Positions 56,487 through 64,000 of a DNA stretch of 64,000 bases are shown one piece after another. The notes beneath the pieces were generated by a model. It was not told where the DNA came from, did no database searches, and was given only the letters and a program-made list of their open reading frames with translations. Source of the stretch: Oricola thermophila (GTDB taxonomy: Bacteria; Pseudomonadota; Alphaproteobacteria; Rhizobiales; Rhizobiaceae); assembly GCF_013358405.1 (NCBI RefSeq), contig NZ_CP054836.1, forward strand, positions 2,046,001-2,110,000, in the 5' to 3' direction. The stretch's first letter is position 1; each line of letters opens with the position of its first letter. Position numbers and translations under genes: made by a program.

Positions 56487-58430
56487 TCAGAAGGAGCGGG
56501 TCGGCCGGCCCGACGACACGCCGAATCCCTCCACCAGCGCCTCCAGCGAATCCGTGCGGTCGATCTCGTTGCGGATGTCGGCAACGCGGCGGAAATTCAA
56601 CTCGCTCGATTCGCGCCCCAGCGCCGCCTCGGCCGCGCGCAACTCGCGGCGCAGCACGCGCGACCGGCGATGCAGGTGCAGCGCCTGGCGGAACCCCTCC
56701 TGCGCATCCTCGAAGGCCGCCTTCTCCGTCGCCGTCCACAGCCGGGTACGGATGACCCGCTCATCCAGCCGGGCCACGGTCTCGGCATGGGCAGCAAGCG
56801 CGGGATGCTCGACAAGCTCGGCCCGGCTGCGCGGGCGCCCCGTGGCGCAGGCCTCGAGAATGGCACTGCGCAGGCGCTCGAGACCCGAATGGTCAAGTTC
56901 CAGCGCGGTGAAATCGTCGAAATGATCGGCGAGCAGATCCGGATGGCACAGCACCGCGGAAACGAGCGCGGCCTCGCGCAGCGGCATCTCGTCGACCGAC
57001 GCCGACAACAGGCGCGAGCGGGTCAGGCTCTCGGAGATGGCCAGGCGGCCGCCCGCCATGGCGCCGCGGCGGCGCCCGCCGCCCCCGCCGTAGCCGCCGC
57101 GATCATAGCCGCCGCGACCACGACCGCCGCCCCTGCCCTGCTGCGGCGAGCCGAAATGGGCGTTGATGCGCTCGCGCATGGCCTGGTTGTAGTGGCGGCG
57201 AACGCTCTCGTCCTGGATCAGGTTCGTCGCCTCGCGCAGGAGCTTCTCCAGCTCGGCGCGGCGCTCCGGCGTGTCGAACACCCGGCCCGTCGTCTCGCGC
57301 GACCAGAGCATGTCGGCCAGCGGCTTGGCCGCAGCGAGAACCGACTCGAAGGCCTCCGCGCCGCCACTTCTGACCAGATCGTCCGGATCCTTGCCCTCGG
57401 GCAGAAGGGCATAGCGGACCGAACGGCCGGGCTTCAGTCCGGGCAGAGCGAGTTCGAGCGAGCGGAAGGCGGCGCGAACGCCCGCCTTGTCGCCGTCGAA
57501 GCACAGCACCGGCTCGGGCGTGACGCGCCACAGGAGGGCGAGCTGATCCTCCGTCAGCGCGGTGCCGAGCGGCGCAACGGCATTGTCGATGCCCGCCTGG
57601 TCGAGCGCGATGACATCCATGTAGCCCTCGACGGCGACGATGGTTCCGGCCTTGCGGGCATTCTCGCGGGCACGGCGGAAATTGTAGAGAATCCGCCCCT
57701 TGTGGAAGAGCTCGGTCTCGGGCGAGTTGAGATACTTCGCCGGAACGTCGGGCGAGAGCGCCCGCCCGCCGAAGGCGATCACCCGGCCCCGCGCATCCTC
57801 GATCGGGAACATGATGCGGTCGCGGAAACGGTCGTAGGAAACGGCGATATCATCGCCGAAGACGACGAGGCCGCAGGCCTCGATCTGGTCCTTGGTCGCG
57901 CTCCTGGCCGCCAGATGCTCCTTCAGCGCGTTGCGGCTGTCTGGCGCATAGCCCAGGCGGAACTTCTTCTGCGTCACGCCGGACAGGCCGCGATCGCGCA
58001 GATAGGCGCGCGCCTTCGCACCCGCCGACTCCTGCAACTGCGCCTCGAAGAAGGAAACGGCCATCTCCATGACATCGTAGAGGGTGGCACGGACCTTCTC
58101 GCGCCGCTCGGCATCGGGATCGCGCTCGGGCATCGGAACGCCCGCCATCTCGGCAACCTGCTGCACGGCCTCCGGAAAGGACACGCCGTCGAGCTCGGTC
58201 AGGAAACGGAAATGGTCGCCCGAAACGCCGCAGCCGAAGCAATGGTAGCGGCCCTTCTTGTCCTCGCAGTGGAAGCTCGGCGTCTTCTCGCCGTGAAACG
58301 GGCAGCAGGCCCAGTAATCGCCGCGCGACGTGTTGGTCTTGCGCTTGTCCCACGTCACCCGCCTGCCGATCAGGTCGGAAATGGGGACACGGTCGCGTAT
58401 CTCGTCGAGAAAGGATTGCGGAAAGCGCAT
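56487..58430 (-). CDS. dnaG: DNA primase
   Basis: The 647-residue primase makes RNA primers at the replication fork. The N-terminal zinc ribbon has C43, H46, C64 and C67 (CPFH and CFGC). The RNA-polymerase core has SRFRDRIMFPI-like sequence (YDRFRDRIMFPIEDARGRVIAFGGRAL) and the TOPRIM motifs VEGYMDVIALDQAG and CFDGDKAG. A glycine-rich linker (about 455-480, GGGRGRGGYDRGGYGGGGG) precedes the C-terminal helicase-binding domain. That linker is unusually long and repetitive. The start ATG 58430 (MRFPQSFLDEIRDRVPI) is fixed by homology. Confidence 0.97.
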   Translation of the reverse strand: MRFPQSFLDEIRDRVPISDLIGRRVTWDKRKTNTSRGDYWACCPFHGEKTPSFHCEDKKGRYHCFGCGVSGDHFRFLTELDGVSFPEAVQQVAEMAGVPMPERDPDAERREKVRATLYDVMEMAVSFFEAQLQESAGAKARAYLRDRGLSGVTQKKFRLGYAPDSRNALKEHLAARSATKDQIEACGLVVFGDDIAVSYDRFRDRIMFPIEDARGRVIAFGGRALSPDVPAKYLNSPETELFHKGRILYNFRRARENARKAGTIVAVEGYMDVIALDQAGIDNAVAPLGTALTEDQLALLWRVTPEPVLCFDGDKAGVRAAFRSLELALPGLKPGRSVRYALLPEGKDPDDLVRSGGAEAFESVLAAAKPLADMLWSRETTGRVFDTPERRAELEKLLREATNLIQDESVRRHYNQAMRERINAHFGSPQQGRGGGRGRGGYDRGGYGGGGGRRRGAMAGGRLAISESLTRSRLLSASVDEMPLREAALVSAVLCHPDLLADHFDDFTALELDHSGLERLRSAILEACATGRPRSRAELVEHPALAAHAETVARLDERVIRTRLWTATEKAAFEDAQEGFRQALHLHRRSRVLRRELRAAEAALGRESSELNFRRVADIRNEIDRTDSLEALVEGFGVSSGRPTRSF

Positions 58431-58554
58431 GGACGGCCTTTGCGGGAATCGTACCCCTCCATAGAAGCACAATCGGGCAAGGCCAAGATGCGCCCGCAAA
58501 TGCGGGACACGCGTCCCCGCTAATCACAGGCCGGCGCCTGCGACGGGCGCGCGC

Positions 58555-58935
58555 CTAGCGGTGGTAATACTTGAAAAAGCCCGCGATCTTGGCGGCGTTG
58601 TTGGAATTCATGTCGAAAAGAATTCCAAGGCGGTTTCCGCGCACCCAACGGATCTGCCCGTTGAGAAATCCGAGCTTCTCGGAATGGACCTCGACGCGGT
58701 CCCCGATCCGCATGTTCCGGGTGTCATGCATCTCCACGCCCATCCCGGTCCTGGAAATGTCGACCACCATCGCACCCTGGTCATAGGTGCCGTTGCGGAT
58801 CTTGATGAACATGCGCGCGTCGTGACGCGTCGCGGAACGCTGGTCCATGTAACGGTTCTGGTAATTCGGCAGAGGCACGGCCATCCCCTTCGCACTTGTC
58901 CAAGTCGAGGGAATCATACGCAAATTTGCAAACAA
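58555..58935 (-). CDS. PilZ domain protein, likely c-di-GMP receptor
   Basis: The 126-residue protein is a single PilZ domain. The ligand motif RxxxR is present in QRSATRHDAR and the second motif DxSxxG in DISRTGMG. An alternative start at ATG 58884 (MAVPLPNYQNRYMDQ) would shorten it by 17 residues. Single-domain PilZ proteins couple c-di-GMP levels to motility, cellulose or other exopolysaccharide synthesis. It lies between dnaG and yqeY on the same strand but with gaps of more than 100 bases, so it is probably its own unit. Confidence 0.9.
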   Translation of the reverse strand: MFANLRMIPSTWTSAKGMAVPLPNYQNRYMDQRSATRHDARMFIKIRNGTYDQGAMVVDISRTGMGVEMHDTRNMRIGDRVEVHSEKLGFLNGQIRWVRGNRLGILFDMNSNNAAKIAGFFKYYHR

Positions 58936-59049
58936 AGCGTTTAACTACAAGCTCGGGATCAACCGATTCCGCCACATCATATACACGCAACCGGCCAGCC
59001 GGGACTCCGGCCGCCGGACCGAATGCTTCGCGAAGGCGCCGGGCGGGCG

Positions 59050-59502
59050 CTATTGCTGGAGAATCGACTTGACGACGCCGCTGGCCTTGGAGAAGTCCAT
59101 CTGGCCGGCAAAACGCTTCTTGAGCGTCGACATGCACTTGCCGACGTCGCGCAGCCCCTCGGCCCCGGTCTCCTTGATGACGGTCTGGCAGGCCTTCTCG
59201 ACCTCCTCCTCGCACATCTGCTTCGGCAGAAGCTCGAGAATGACCGCGGACTCCCGCCGTTCCTGCTCGGCCAGGTCGAGGCGACCGGCCTGCTCGTAGG
59301 CGGCGGCGGACTCGCGGCGCTGCTTCATCATCTTGGTCAGGATCTCGCTGATCTCCTCGTCGGAAACCGGATCCTTTCCCGCGCTGCGGTTTGCAATATC
59401 GCGATCCTTCACCGCCGCGCAAATGAGGCGCAGTGTGGATATTCGCGTCTTGTCCTGAGTTTTTTGAGCTTCCTTCAGCGCTGCCTGAATCGCATCGCGC
59501 AT
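59050..59502 (-). CDS. yqeY: GatB/YqeY domain protein
   Basis: The 150-residue helical protein has MRDAIQAALKEAQKTQDKTRISTLRLI at its start, EISEILTKMMKQRRESAAAYEQAGR and LPKQMCEEEVEKACQTVI, all typical of YqeY, which resembles the tail of the GatB amidotransferase subunit. It is thought to act in tRNA-dependent amidation or a related tRNA role, but this is unproven. It is divergent from carA, as in many rhizobia, with a 280-base shared upstream region. Confidence 0.94.
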   Translation of the reverse strand: MRDAIQAALKEAQKTQDKTRISTLRLICAAVKDRDIANRSAGKDPVSDEEISEILTKMMKQRRESAAAYEQAGRLDLAEQERRESAVILELLPKQMCEEEVEKACQTVIKETGAEGLRDVGKCMSTLKKRFAGQMDFSKASGVVKSILQQ

Positions 59503-59782
59503 CGTCTCAACTCCTTGATGGTCGCGGGAACATAGCGCCGAACACGATACGACGCAAGACTGTCATTAACTTGTAAGTTGTTGATTTTCAACGCATTTTA
59601 GAAACATAGTCAGAGCGCAACCGGCCTCTCGTCCCGAAAAGGCCACATTCGGCGGCACAGTTTCCCGCGTGCTTCATCCCCGGCACCCGGCCGGCAGACG
59701 CGGTGTTTTCAGGCGGCCAATATGGTGTTACAGGCCGGCCTCGGCAAGAGCCCGAACAATCACAGCTTCGAGACCGAAATCC

Positions 59783-61015
59783 ATGACCGACACGATTCCG
59801 ACGCATACTCCCGCCACCGGCGACGCCTGGACGGTGGACAAGCCCACGGCCGTTCTCGTTCTCGCCGACGGAACCGTGCTGGAAGGAAAGGGCTTCGGCG
59901 CGACGGGCGCTGTCGAGGCGGAAGTGTGCTTCAACACGGCGATCACCGGCTACGAGGAAATCCTCACCGATCCCTCCTATGCCGGCCAGATCGTGACCTT
60001 CACCTTTCCGCATATCGGCAATGTCGGCACCAATGACGAGGACATCGAGGATCTCAACCCGGCGCAGAGGGCCGGCGCGGTCGGCGCGGTGTTCAAGGCC
60101 GACATAACCGATCCGTCCAACTACCGCGCCGCGGGCCATCTCGACGCGTGGCTGAAGGCGCGCGGCGTGATCGCGCTCTCGGGCATCGACACGCGGGCGC
60201 TTACGGCCCATATCCGCGAGCACGGCGTGGCGAACGCCGTCATCGCCCACGACCCGGCGGGCAATTTCGACGTCGAGGCCCTGAAGGCACGGGCAAGGGA
60301 ATGGGGCGGACTCGTGGGCCTCGACCTGGCCAGGGAAGTGACCTCCGGCCAGTCCTCGACATGGAACCAGACGCCCTGGGAATGGAACAAGGGCTTCGGC
60401 GAACACGAGGCGTCGGACAGCGACATCCATGTCGTCGCGCTCGATTTCGGCGTGAAGCGGAACATCCTGCGGCTGCTCGCCGGCCTCGGCGCGAAGGTGA
60501 CGGTGCTGCCGGCCAGCGCGACGGCCGAAGACGTGCTGGCGCACAAGCCCGACGGCATATTCCTGTCGAACGGCCCCGGCGACCCGGAGGCGACCGGCGA
60601 ATATGCCGTGCCGACGATCCGGAAATTGCTGGAGACGGACATCCCGATCTTCGGCATCTGCCTCGGCCACCAGATGCTGGCGCTGGCGCTCGGCGCGAAG
60701 ACGGTGAAGATGCACCAGGGCCATCACGGCGCGAACCACCCGGTCAAGGACCACACGACCGGCAAGGTGGAGATCGTGTCGATGAACCACGGCTTCGCGG
60801 TGGACTCCAATTCGCTGCCCGAGGGCGTAACGGAAACACACGTGTCGCTGTTCGACGGCTCGAATTGCGGCCTCGCGGTGGACGGCAAGCCGGTCTTCTC
60901 GGTTCAGCACCACCCGGAGGCCTCCCCCGGCCCGCAGGACAGCCACTACCTGTTCCGCCGCTTCATCAACCTGATCCGCGAAAGGCGCGGCGAGCCGGCA
61001 CTGGCGGAGCGCTGA
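59783..61015 (+). CDS. carA: Carbamoyl-phosphate synthase, glutamine-hydrolysing small subunit
   Basis: The 410-residue subunit supplies ammonia from glutamine to CarB for carbamoyl phosphate, the precursor of arginine and pyrimidines. The N-terminal domain has LVLADGTVLEGKGFGATG and ITGYEEILTDPSYAGQIV. The class-I amidotransferase domain has the nucleophile Cys in FGICLGHQ and the His/Glu pair in QHHPEASPGP. ATG 59783 (MTDTIPTHTPATGDAW) is the best start; it has a weak ribosome-binding site. carB is not in the window. Confidence 0.97.
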   Translation: MTDTIPTHTPATGDAWTVDKPTAVLVLADGTVLEGKGFGATGAVEAEVCFNTAITGYEEILTDPSYAGQIVTFTFPHIGNVGTNDEDIEDLNPAQRAGAVGAVFKADITDPSNYRAAGHLDAWLKARGVIALSGIDTRALTAHIREHGVANAVIAHDPAGNFDVEALKARAREWGGLVGLDLAREVTSGQSSTWNQTPWEWNKGFGEHEASDSDIHVVALDFGVKRNILRLLAGLGAKVTVLPASATAEDVLAHKPDGIFLSNGPGDPEATGEYAVPTIRKLLETDIPIFGICLGHQMLALALGAKTVKMHQGHHGANHPVKDHTTGKVEIVSMNHGFAVDSNSLPEGVTETHVSLFDGSNCGLAVDGKPVFSVQHHPEASPGPQDSHYLFRRFINLIRERRGEPALAER

Positions 61016-61062
61016 GCCTCCCAATATTCGTCATATCCGGCGAGATAGTTTAATCTCGCCGG

Positions 61063-62385
61063 ATGGGATCATTCGAAGCGAGTGACTGGCTCGACCTGTT
61101 TCCAGCCTTCGCGGACCGTGTCCAAGGCTACCTGGCCCAGCCGTGGACCTTCTACCAGTTTGCCATAATCGCAGCCTGTTTCGGGCTTGCCTACGCGCTC
61201 TCGCTCAGGATCGAGCCGGCGCTGGAAACCCGCGCGCGACGCATCAAGGGCAATCCCGGCCTGCTGCGCGTCATCGTCGCCTTCATGCGGCGCACCGAAT
61301 GGGTGATGTTCCTGCTCTTCGTCGCCCTGGCGCGCGCGATCGTGCTTGCCAGCACATGGCCGAGCCGCAGCTACATGCTGTCACTGGCCCTCGTGCTCGG
61401 CTTCACGTGGCTCGCCGCCTCCGTCCTGACACGGATCATCCGCAGCCGGACGATCGCCCGCTTCGTGGCGCTGTGCGTCTTCGTCTACGTGGCAACGGGG
61501 GTGCTCGACGTGCGGGAGCCGGTGGAGGGCGCGCTCGACGCGCTGGCGGTCAATCTCGGCGAGTTCCGCCTGTCGGCGCTGTTCGTGGTCAAGGCCGCGG
61601 CGATCATGGTGTTCCTGCTGTGGGCGGCGCACCTGGCCGCCAGCTTCATCGACAACCGGATCTCCGCGTCCAGCGAGCTGTCGCCATCGTTCAAGGTGCT
61701 GGCCGGCAAGGTGACGCGGATCGCCCTGACCGTTCTGGCGGGCGTGATCGCGCTGAACGCGATCGGCGTCGACCTGACCGCGCTGACGATCTTCTCGGGC
61801 GCGGTCGGCGTCGGGCTGGGCTTCGGACTGCAGAAAGTGGTCTCGAACTTCGTCTCCGGCGTCATCATCCTGTCCGACAAGTCGATCAAGCCGGGCGACA
61901 CGATCGAGCTGGGCGACACGTTCGGCTGGATCCGCGAATTGCGCTCCCGCTTCGTCTCGGTGATCACCCGCGACGGGCGCGAATACCTGATCCCGAACGA
62001 GGATTTCATCACGCACCAGGTCGTCAACTGGTCGTTCTCCGACAACTTCATCCGTCTCGACGTGGATTTCGGCGTCTCCTACGACAGCGATCCGCACGAG
62101 GTGGCGCGGATCGCCATCGAGGCGGCGCAGGGAGTGGACCGCGTGGTGGAGCTCAGGAAACCGGTCTGCTGGATGACCGCGTTCGGCGCGTCCTCGCTCG
62201 ACTTCAGGCTGCGGTTCTGGATCGCCGATCCGCAGAACGGGCTGACCAACATTCGCGGCCAGGTGCTGCTGGCATTGTGGGACGCCTTCAAGGCGGCCGG
62301 CATCGCCATCCCCTTCCCTCACCGGGAGATCATCATGCGCTCGCCGGTTGAGGTGGTGCAGAAGAAGGACGGGCCGACGGACTGA
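61063..62385 (+). CDS. MscS-family mechanosensitive ion channel
   Basis: The 440-residue inner-membrane protein has about six hydrophobic segments. The last, pore-lining one carries the Gly/Ala pattern of MscS (FSGAVGVGLGFGLQKVVSNFVSGVIIL), followed by the beta domain (DKSIKPGDTIELGDTFGWI, then VITRDGREYLIPNEDF) and the alpha/beta tail ending near IPFPHREIIMRSPVEV. It would release solutes on hypo-osmotic shock. Its stop abuts the stop of the convergent DUF2937 gene with no gap. Confidence 0.95.
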   Translation: MGSFEASDWLDLFPAFADRVQGYLAQPWTFYQFAIIAACFGLAYALSLRIEPALETRARRIKGNPGLLRVIVAFMRRTEWVMFLLFVALARAIVLASTWPSRSYMLSLALVLGFTWLAASVLTRIIRSRTIARFVALCVFVYVATGVLDVREPVEGALDALAVNLGEFRLSALFVVKAAAIMVFLLWAAHLAASFIDNRISASSELSPSFKVLAGKVTRIALTVLAGVIALNAIGVDLTALTIFSGAVGVGLGFGLQKVVSNFVSGVIILSDKSIKPGDTIELGDTFGWIRELRSRFVSVITRDGREYLIPNEDFITHQVVNWSFSDNFIRLDVDFGVSYDSDPHEVARIAIEAAQGVDRVVELRKPVCWMTAFGASSLDFRLRFWIADPQNGLTNIRGQVLLALWDAFKAAGIAIPFPHREIIMRSPVEVVQKKDGPTD

Positions 62386-63012
62386 TCAGTGCCTGACGTG
62401 GCGGCCATCGTCGACCACCGGGCCGTCGGGATCGGGCACGACCTCGGGCGCGCTTCCCGACGCGACGGCAGCATGGGCGGCAATGCCCTGGCGGGTGGCC
62501 GGGACGCCGCGACGGCGGGCCGGACCGGCAATGCCCCTGCCCGCCGCGCCCGCGCCGCGGGCAAGCAGCAGGCCGAGCAGGAACCCGACCGCCGCCCAGA
62601 TCGCGCCGGACACTGTCACGGGAACGCCGGGGCGGAAATCGCGCCACGTGCCGCGGACAAGATCGGCATCGACCTCCCCGGCCAGGATCGCCGGACGAAG
62701 CGCCTCGGGCCAGGTCTCGAAACGCGCCGCCTGGAGCCGCAGGCTGTCATAGCGGGCGATCGTCCGGGCGATGGAAACGCCGCGATCGCGCAGGAAATCG
62801 TCGGCAGAGGCGCGATAGGCTGCCAGCGCCTCGGCCCGCCCCAGGCCGCTGCGCGACGCATCGGCGTCGAACGCCTCGACGACCACGCGCAGTTCCTGCA
62901 GGGCGCCGCCCAGGCGCTGCCGGTATTGCTGGGCGAATTCCGGCGCCTGCGACGTCACAACGCCGCCGGCAATGCCGGTCGCCAGTACGAGCGTGCGCGC
63001 GATCCAGGCCAA
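62386..63012 (-). CDS. DUF2937 domain membrane protein
   Basis: The 208-residue protein starts at TTG 63012, chosen because GGAGG lies five bases upstream; GTG 63018 is in frame but touches the Shine-Dalgarno. It has a hydrophobic N-terminus (LVLATGIAGGVV), the family block PEFAQQYRQRLGGALQELR, a helical middle and a second membrane helix (VSGAIWAAVGFLLGLLLARG at about 137-156). The tail is low-complexity. The function is unknown. Confidence 0.8.
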   Translation of the reverse strand: MAWIARTLVLATGIAGGVVTSQAPEFAQQYRQRLGGALQELRVVVEAFDADASRSGLGRAEALAAYRASADDFLRDRGVSIARTIARYDSLRLQAARFETWPEALRPAILAGEVDADLVRGTWRDFRPGVPVTVSGAIWAAVGFLLGLLLARGAGAAGRGIAGPARRRGVPATRQGIAAHAAVASGSAPEVVPDPDGPVVDDGRHVRH

Positions 63013-63094
63013 TTGCACCTCCCCTTGCCAATCCGATCCTATCATAACACCGCAGGGGCGATGCGCGGAACGGTTGCATGTGGACGCCGCGACA

Positions 63095-63757
63095 CTAGAG
63101 CGGCGGGAGTTCCGCCGCCTGCCGGCCCTTCGGGCTGAGCCGGTAGATGCCGCGCTCGACACGCTCGAACCAGCCATAGTGATCGTCGGCCATGATGGCG
63201 CGGGCGCGCTCCACGCCGGTCGCCTTCGCCACCTCGGCGGCCTTTGCGGGGCCGTTCTGCGCAAGCCACGAAGCGACGCGCATGGCATCCTGCCGGTAGG
63301 CCGTGACTATGGTGGTGCGGTTGGTTCCGCCCTGGTTGGGATCGCCGACGCGACGGGCGAACTCGCGCAGCAAACGCGTTGTTTTCACCTTGCTTTTTCG
63401 CGGCGAGAAGGGGCCGGGATCGAGGTGGACCTCGCAGAAGCCATCATCCATCCGGACGGTGATCAGGCCGAGGCCGAGACGGCGGCAGAGCTTCATGTTG
63501 GCGCGCAGCGACGACAGGAACGCCCTGCCCCTGCCGCGCGGCACGGCGACATAGACGGAGTCGGTGATCGCGAGCCGGTCGACGGCCTGGTGGAACAGCG
63601 ACAGGGTGAAGCCGGTCTTCAGCTCGACGATGACGGGCGGCTCGTCGCCGCGCACGGCAAAGACATCGGCCGGGCCGACCTCGGACTTCACCTCGTAGCC
63701 CTGGCCCTCGAGCAGCTTCTTGACCGGGGGATAGAGGTCGGTTTCCTTCGGCTTCAT
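63095..63757 (-). CDS. DUF2161 protein, PD-(D/E)xK-like nuclease fold
   Basis: The 220-residue protein begins KETDLYPPVKKLLEGQGYEVKSEVG. Residues GPADVFAV followed by VIVELKTG give the D...ExK arrangement of PD-(D/E)xK nucleases. The C-terminal 60 residues (AAEVAKATGVERARAIMADDHYGWFERVERGIYRLS) look like a winged helix for DNA binding. DUF2161 proteins are common in Alphaproteobacteria and are annotated as putative phosphodiesterases or nucleases. No restriction partner is nearby. Confidence 0.88.
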   Translation of the reverse strand: MKPKETDLYPPVKKLLEGQGYEVKSEVGPADVFAVRGDEPPVIVELKTGFTLSLFHQAVDRLAITDSVYVAVPRGRGRAFLSSLRANMKLCRRLGLGLITVRMDDGFCEVHLDPGPFSPRKSKVKTTRLLREFARRVGDPNQGGTNRTTIVTAYRQDAMRVASWLAQNGPAKAAEVAKATGVERARAIMADDHYGWFERVERGIYRLSPKGRQAAELPPL

Positions 63758-63769
63758 CGCGCTCCGGCG

Positions 63770-64000
63770 TCAAACCGGGTTGTTGAAGGTGTCGCAATCA
63801 TCCAGCCTGCCGGACTCGAAGCCGCGGGAGAACCATTCGCGGCGCTGGGCGGAGGTGCCGTGGTTGAAGGAGTCGGGCACGACATAGCCCTGTGTCCGCT
63901 TCTGGATCGCGTCGTCGCCGATCTGCGTCGCCGCGTTGAGCGCCTCCTCGAGGTCGCCGGCCTCCAGCAGCCCCCTCTGCGCCGTGTAGTGGCCCCATAT
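63770..64000 (-). CDS. Neutral zinc metallopeptidase (YpfJ family), C-terminal part
   Basis: Only the last 76 residues are in the window; the gene runs off the right edge. The segments [20 protein letters not shown] and [20 protein letters not shown], then [13 protein letters not shown], are the conserved end of YpfJ-type putative metallopeptidases. The catalytic HExxH lies outside the window. The stop is at 63770-63772, 12 bases upstream of the DUF2161 start on the same strand. Confidence 0.88.
   Translation of the reverse strand: MWGHYTAQRGLLEAGDLEEALNAATQIGDDAIQKRTQGYVVPDSFNHGTSAQRREWFSRGFESGRLDDCDTFNNPV

Overview
The window is GC-rich, densely coded chromosomal DNA from an alphaproteobacterium, most likely a member of the Hyphomicrobiales (Rhizobiales). 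The evidence is gene content and order: a carA / yqeY / dnaG / rpoD block, a dsbA-smc pair, DUF930, DUF1499, DUF2161 and DUF2937 proteins, a fused cysNC, and a dxs gene paired with a reductoisomerase-like gene of the type known from Brucella. There is no rRNA, CRISPR array, transposase, integrase or complete prophage.

Layout. (1) 1-8.5 kb: the end of tamB, an isoprenoid pair (drl-dxs), galU, and a sulfate-activation operon (cysQ-cysD-cysNC). (2) 8.6-33.8 kb: a surface-polysaccharide locus with an O-antigen polymerase/ligase-like protein, two UDP-sugar 4,6-dehydratase-like SDR proteins, a UDP-sulfoquinovose-synthase-like protein, a WbpE-like aminotransferase, an oxidoreductase, a sulfotransferase, a WecB-type 2-epimerase, five glycosyltransferases, a hexapeptide acyltransferase, an SDR/phosphoglycosyl-transferase fusion, a Nudix enzyme and an OafA-type acyltransferase. 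It also carries a DUF2793 tail-like protein and a protein shaped like an ABC exporter whose ATPase domain has lost its motifs. A tRNA-Gln lies inside the locus. From about 20.6 to 24.4 kb the DNA is visibly more A/T-rich. (3) 33.9-40 kb: a six-gene purine-degradation operon (puuE-allA-xdhA-xdhB-uraD-uraH). (4) 40-46 kb: bioY with a clear terminator, an MBL-fold hydrolase, DUF1499, a hypothetical gene and ppdK. (5) 46-54 kb: smc, a DsbA-like thioredoxin, yjbQ and several poorly known small genes. (6) 54-61 kb: a frameshifted DUF4160 gene with DUF2442, then rpoD, dnaG, a PilZ protein, yqeY and carA. (7) 61-64 kb: an MscS channel, DUF2937, DUF2161 and the end of a ypfJ-type metallopeptidase.

The most interesting part is the polysaccharide locus beside the sulfur genes. 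CysD/CysNC make APS and PAPS, CysQ removes PAP, the window encodes a PAPS-type sulfotransferase, and the SQD1-like enzyme would make UDP-sulfoquinovose. My reading, which is inference, is that the cell makes a surface glycan that is sulfated and/or carries sulfoquinovose. No ordinary Wzx flippase or Wzm/Wzt pair is present. The degenerate ABC-exporter-like protein is the only polytopic transporter-like candidate in the locus.
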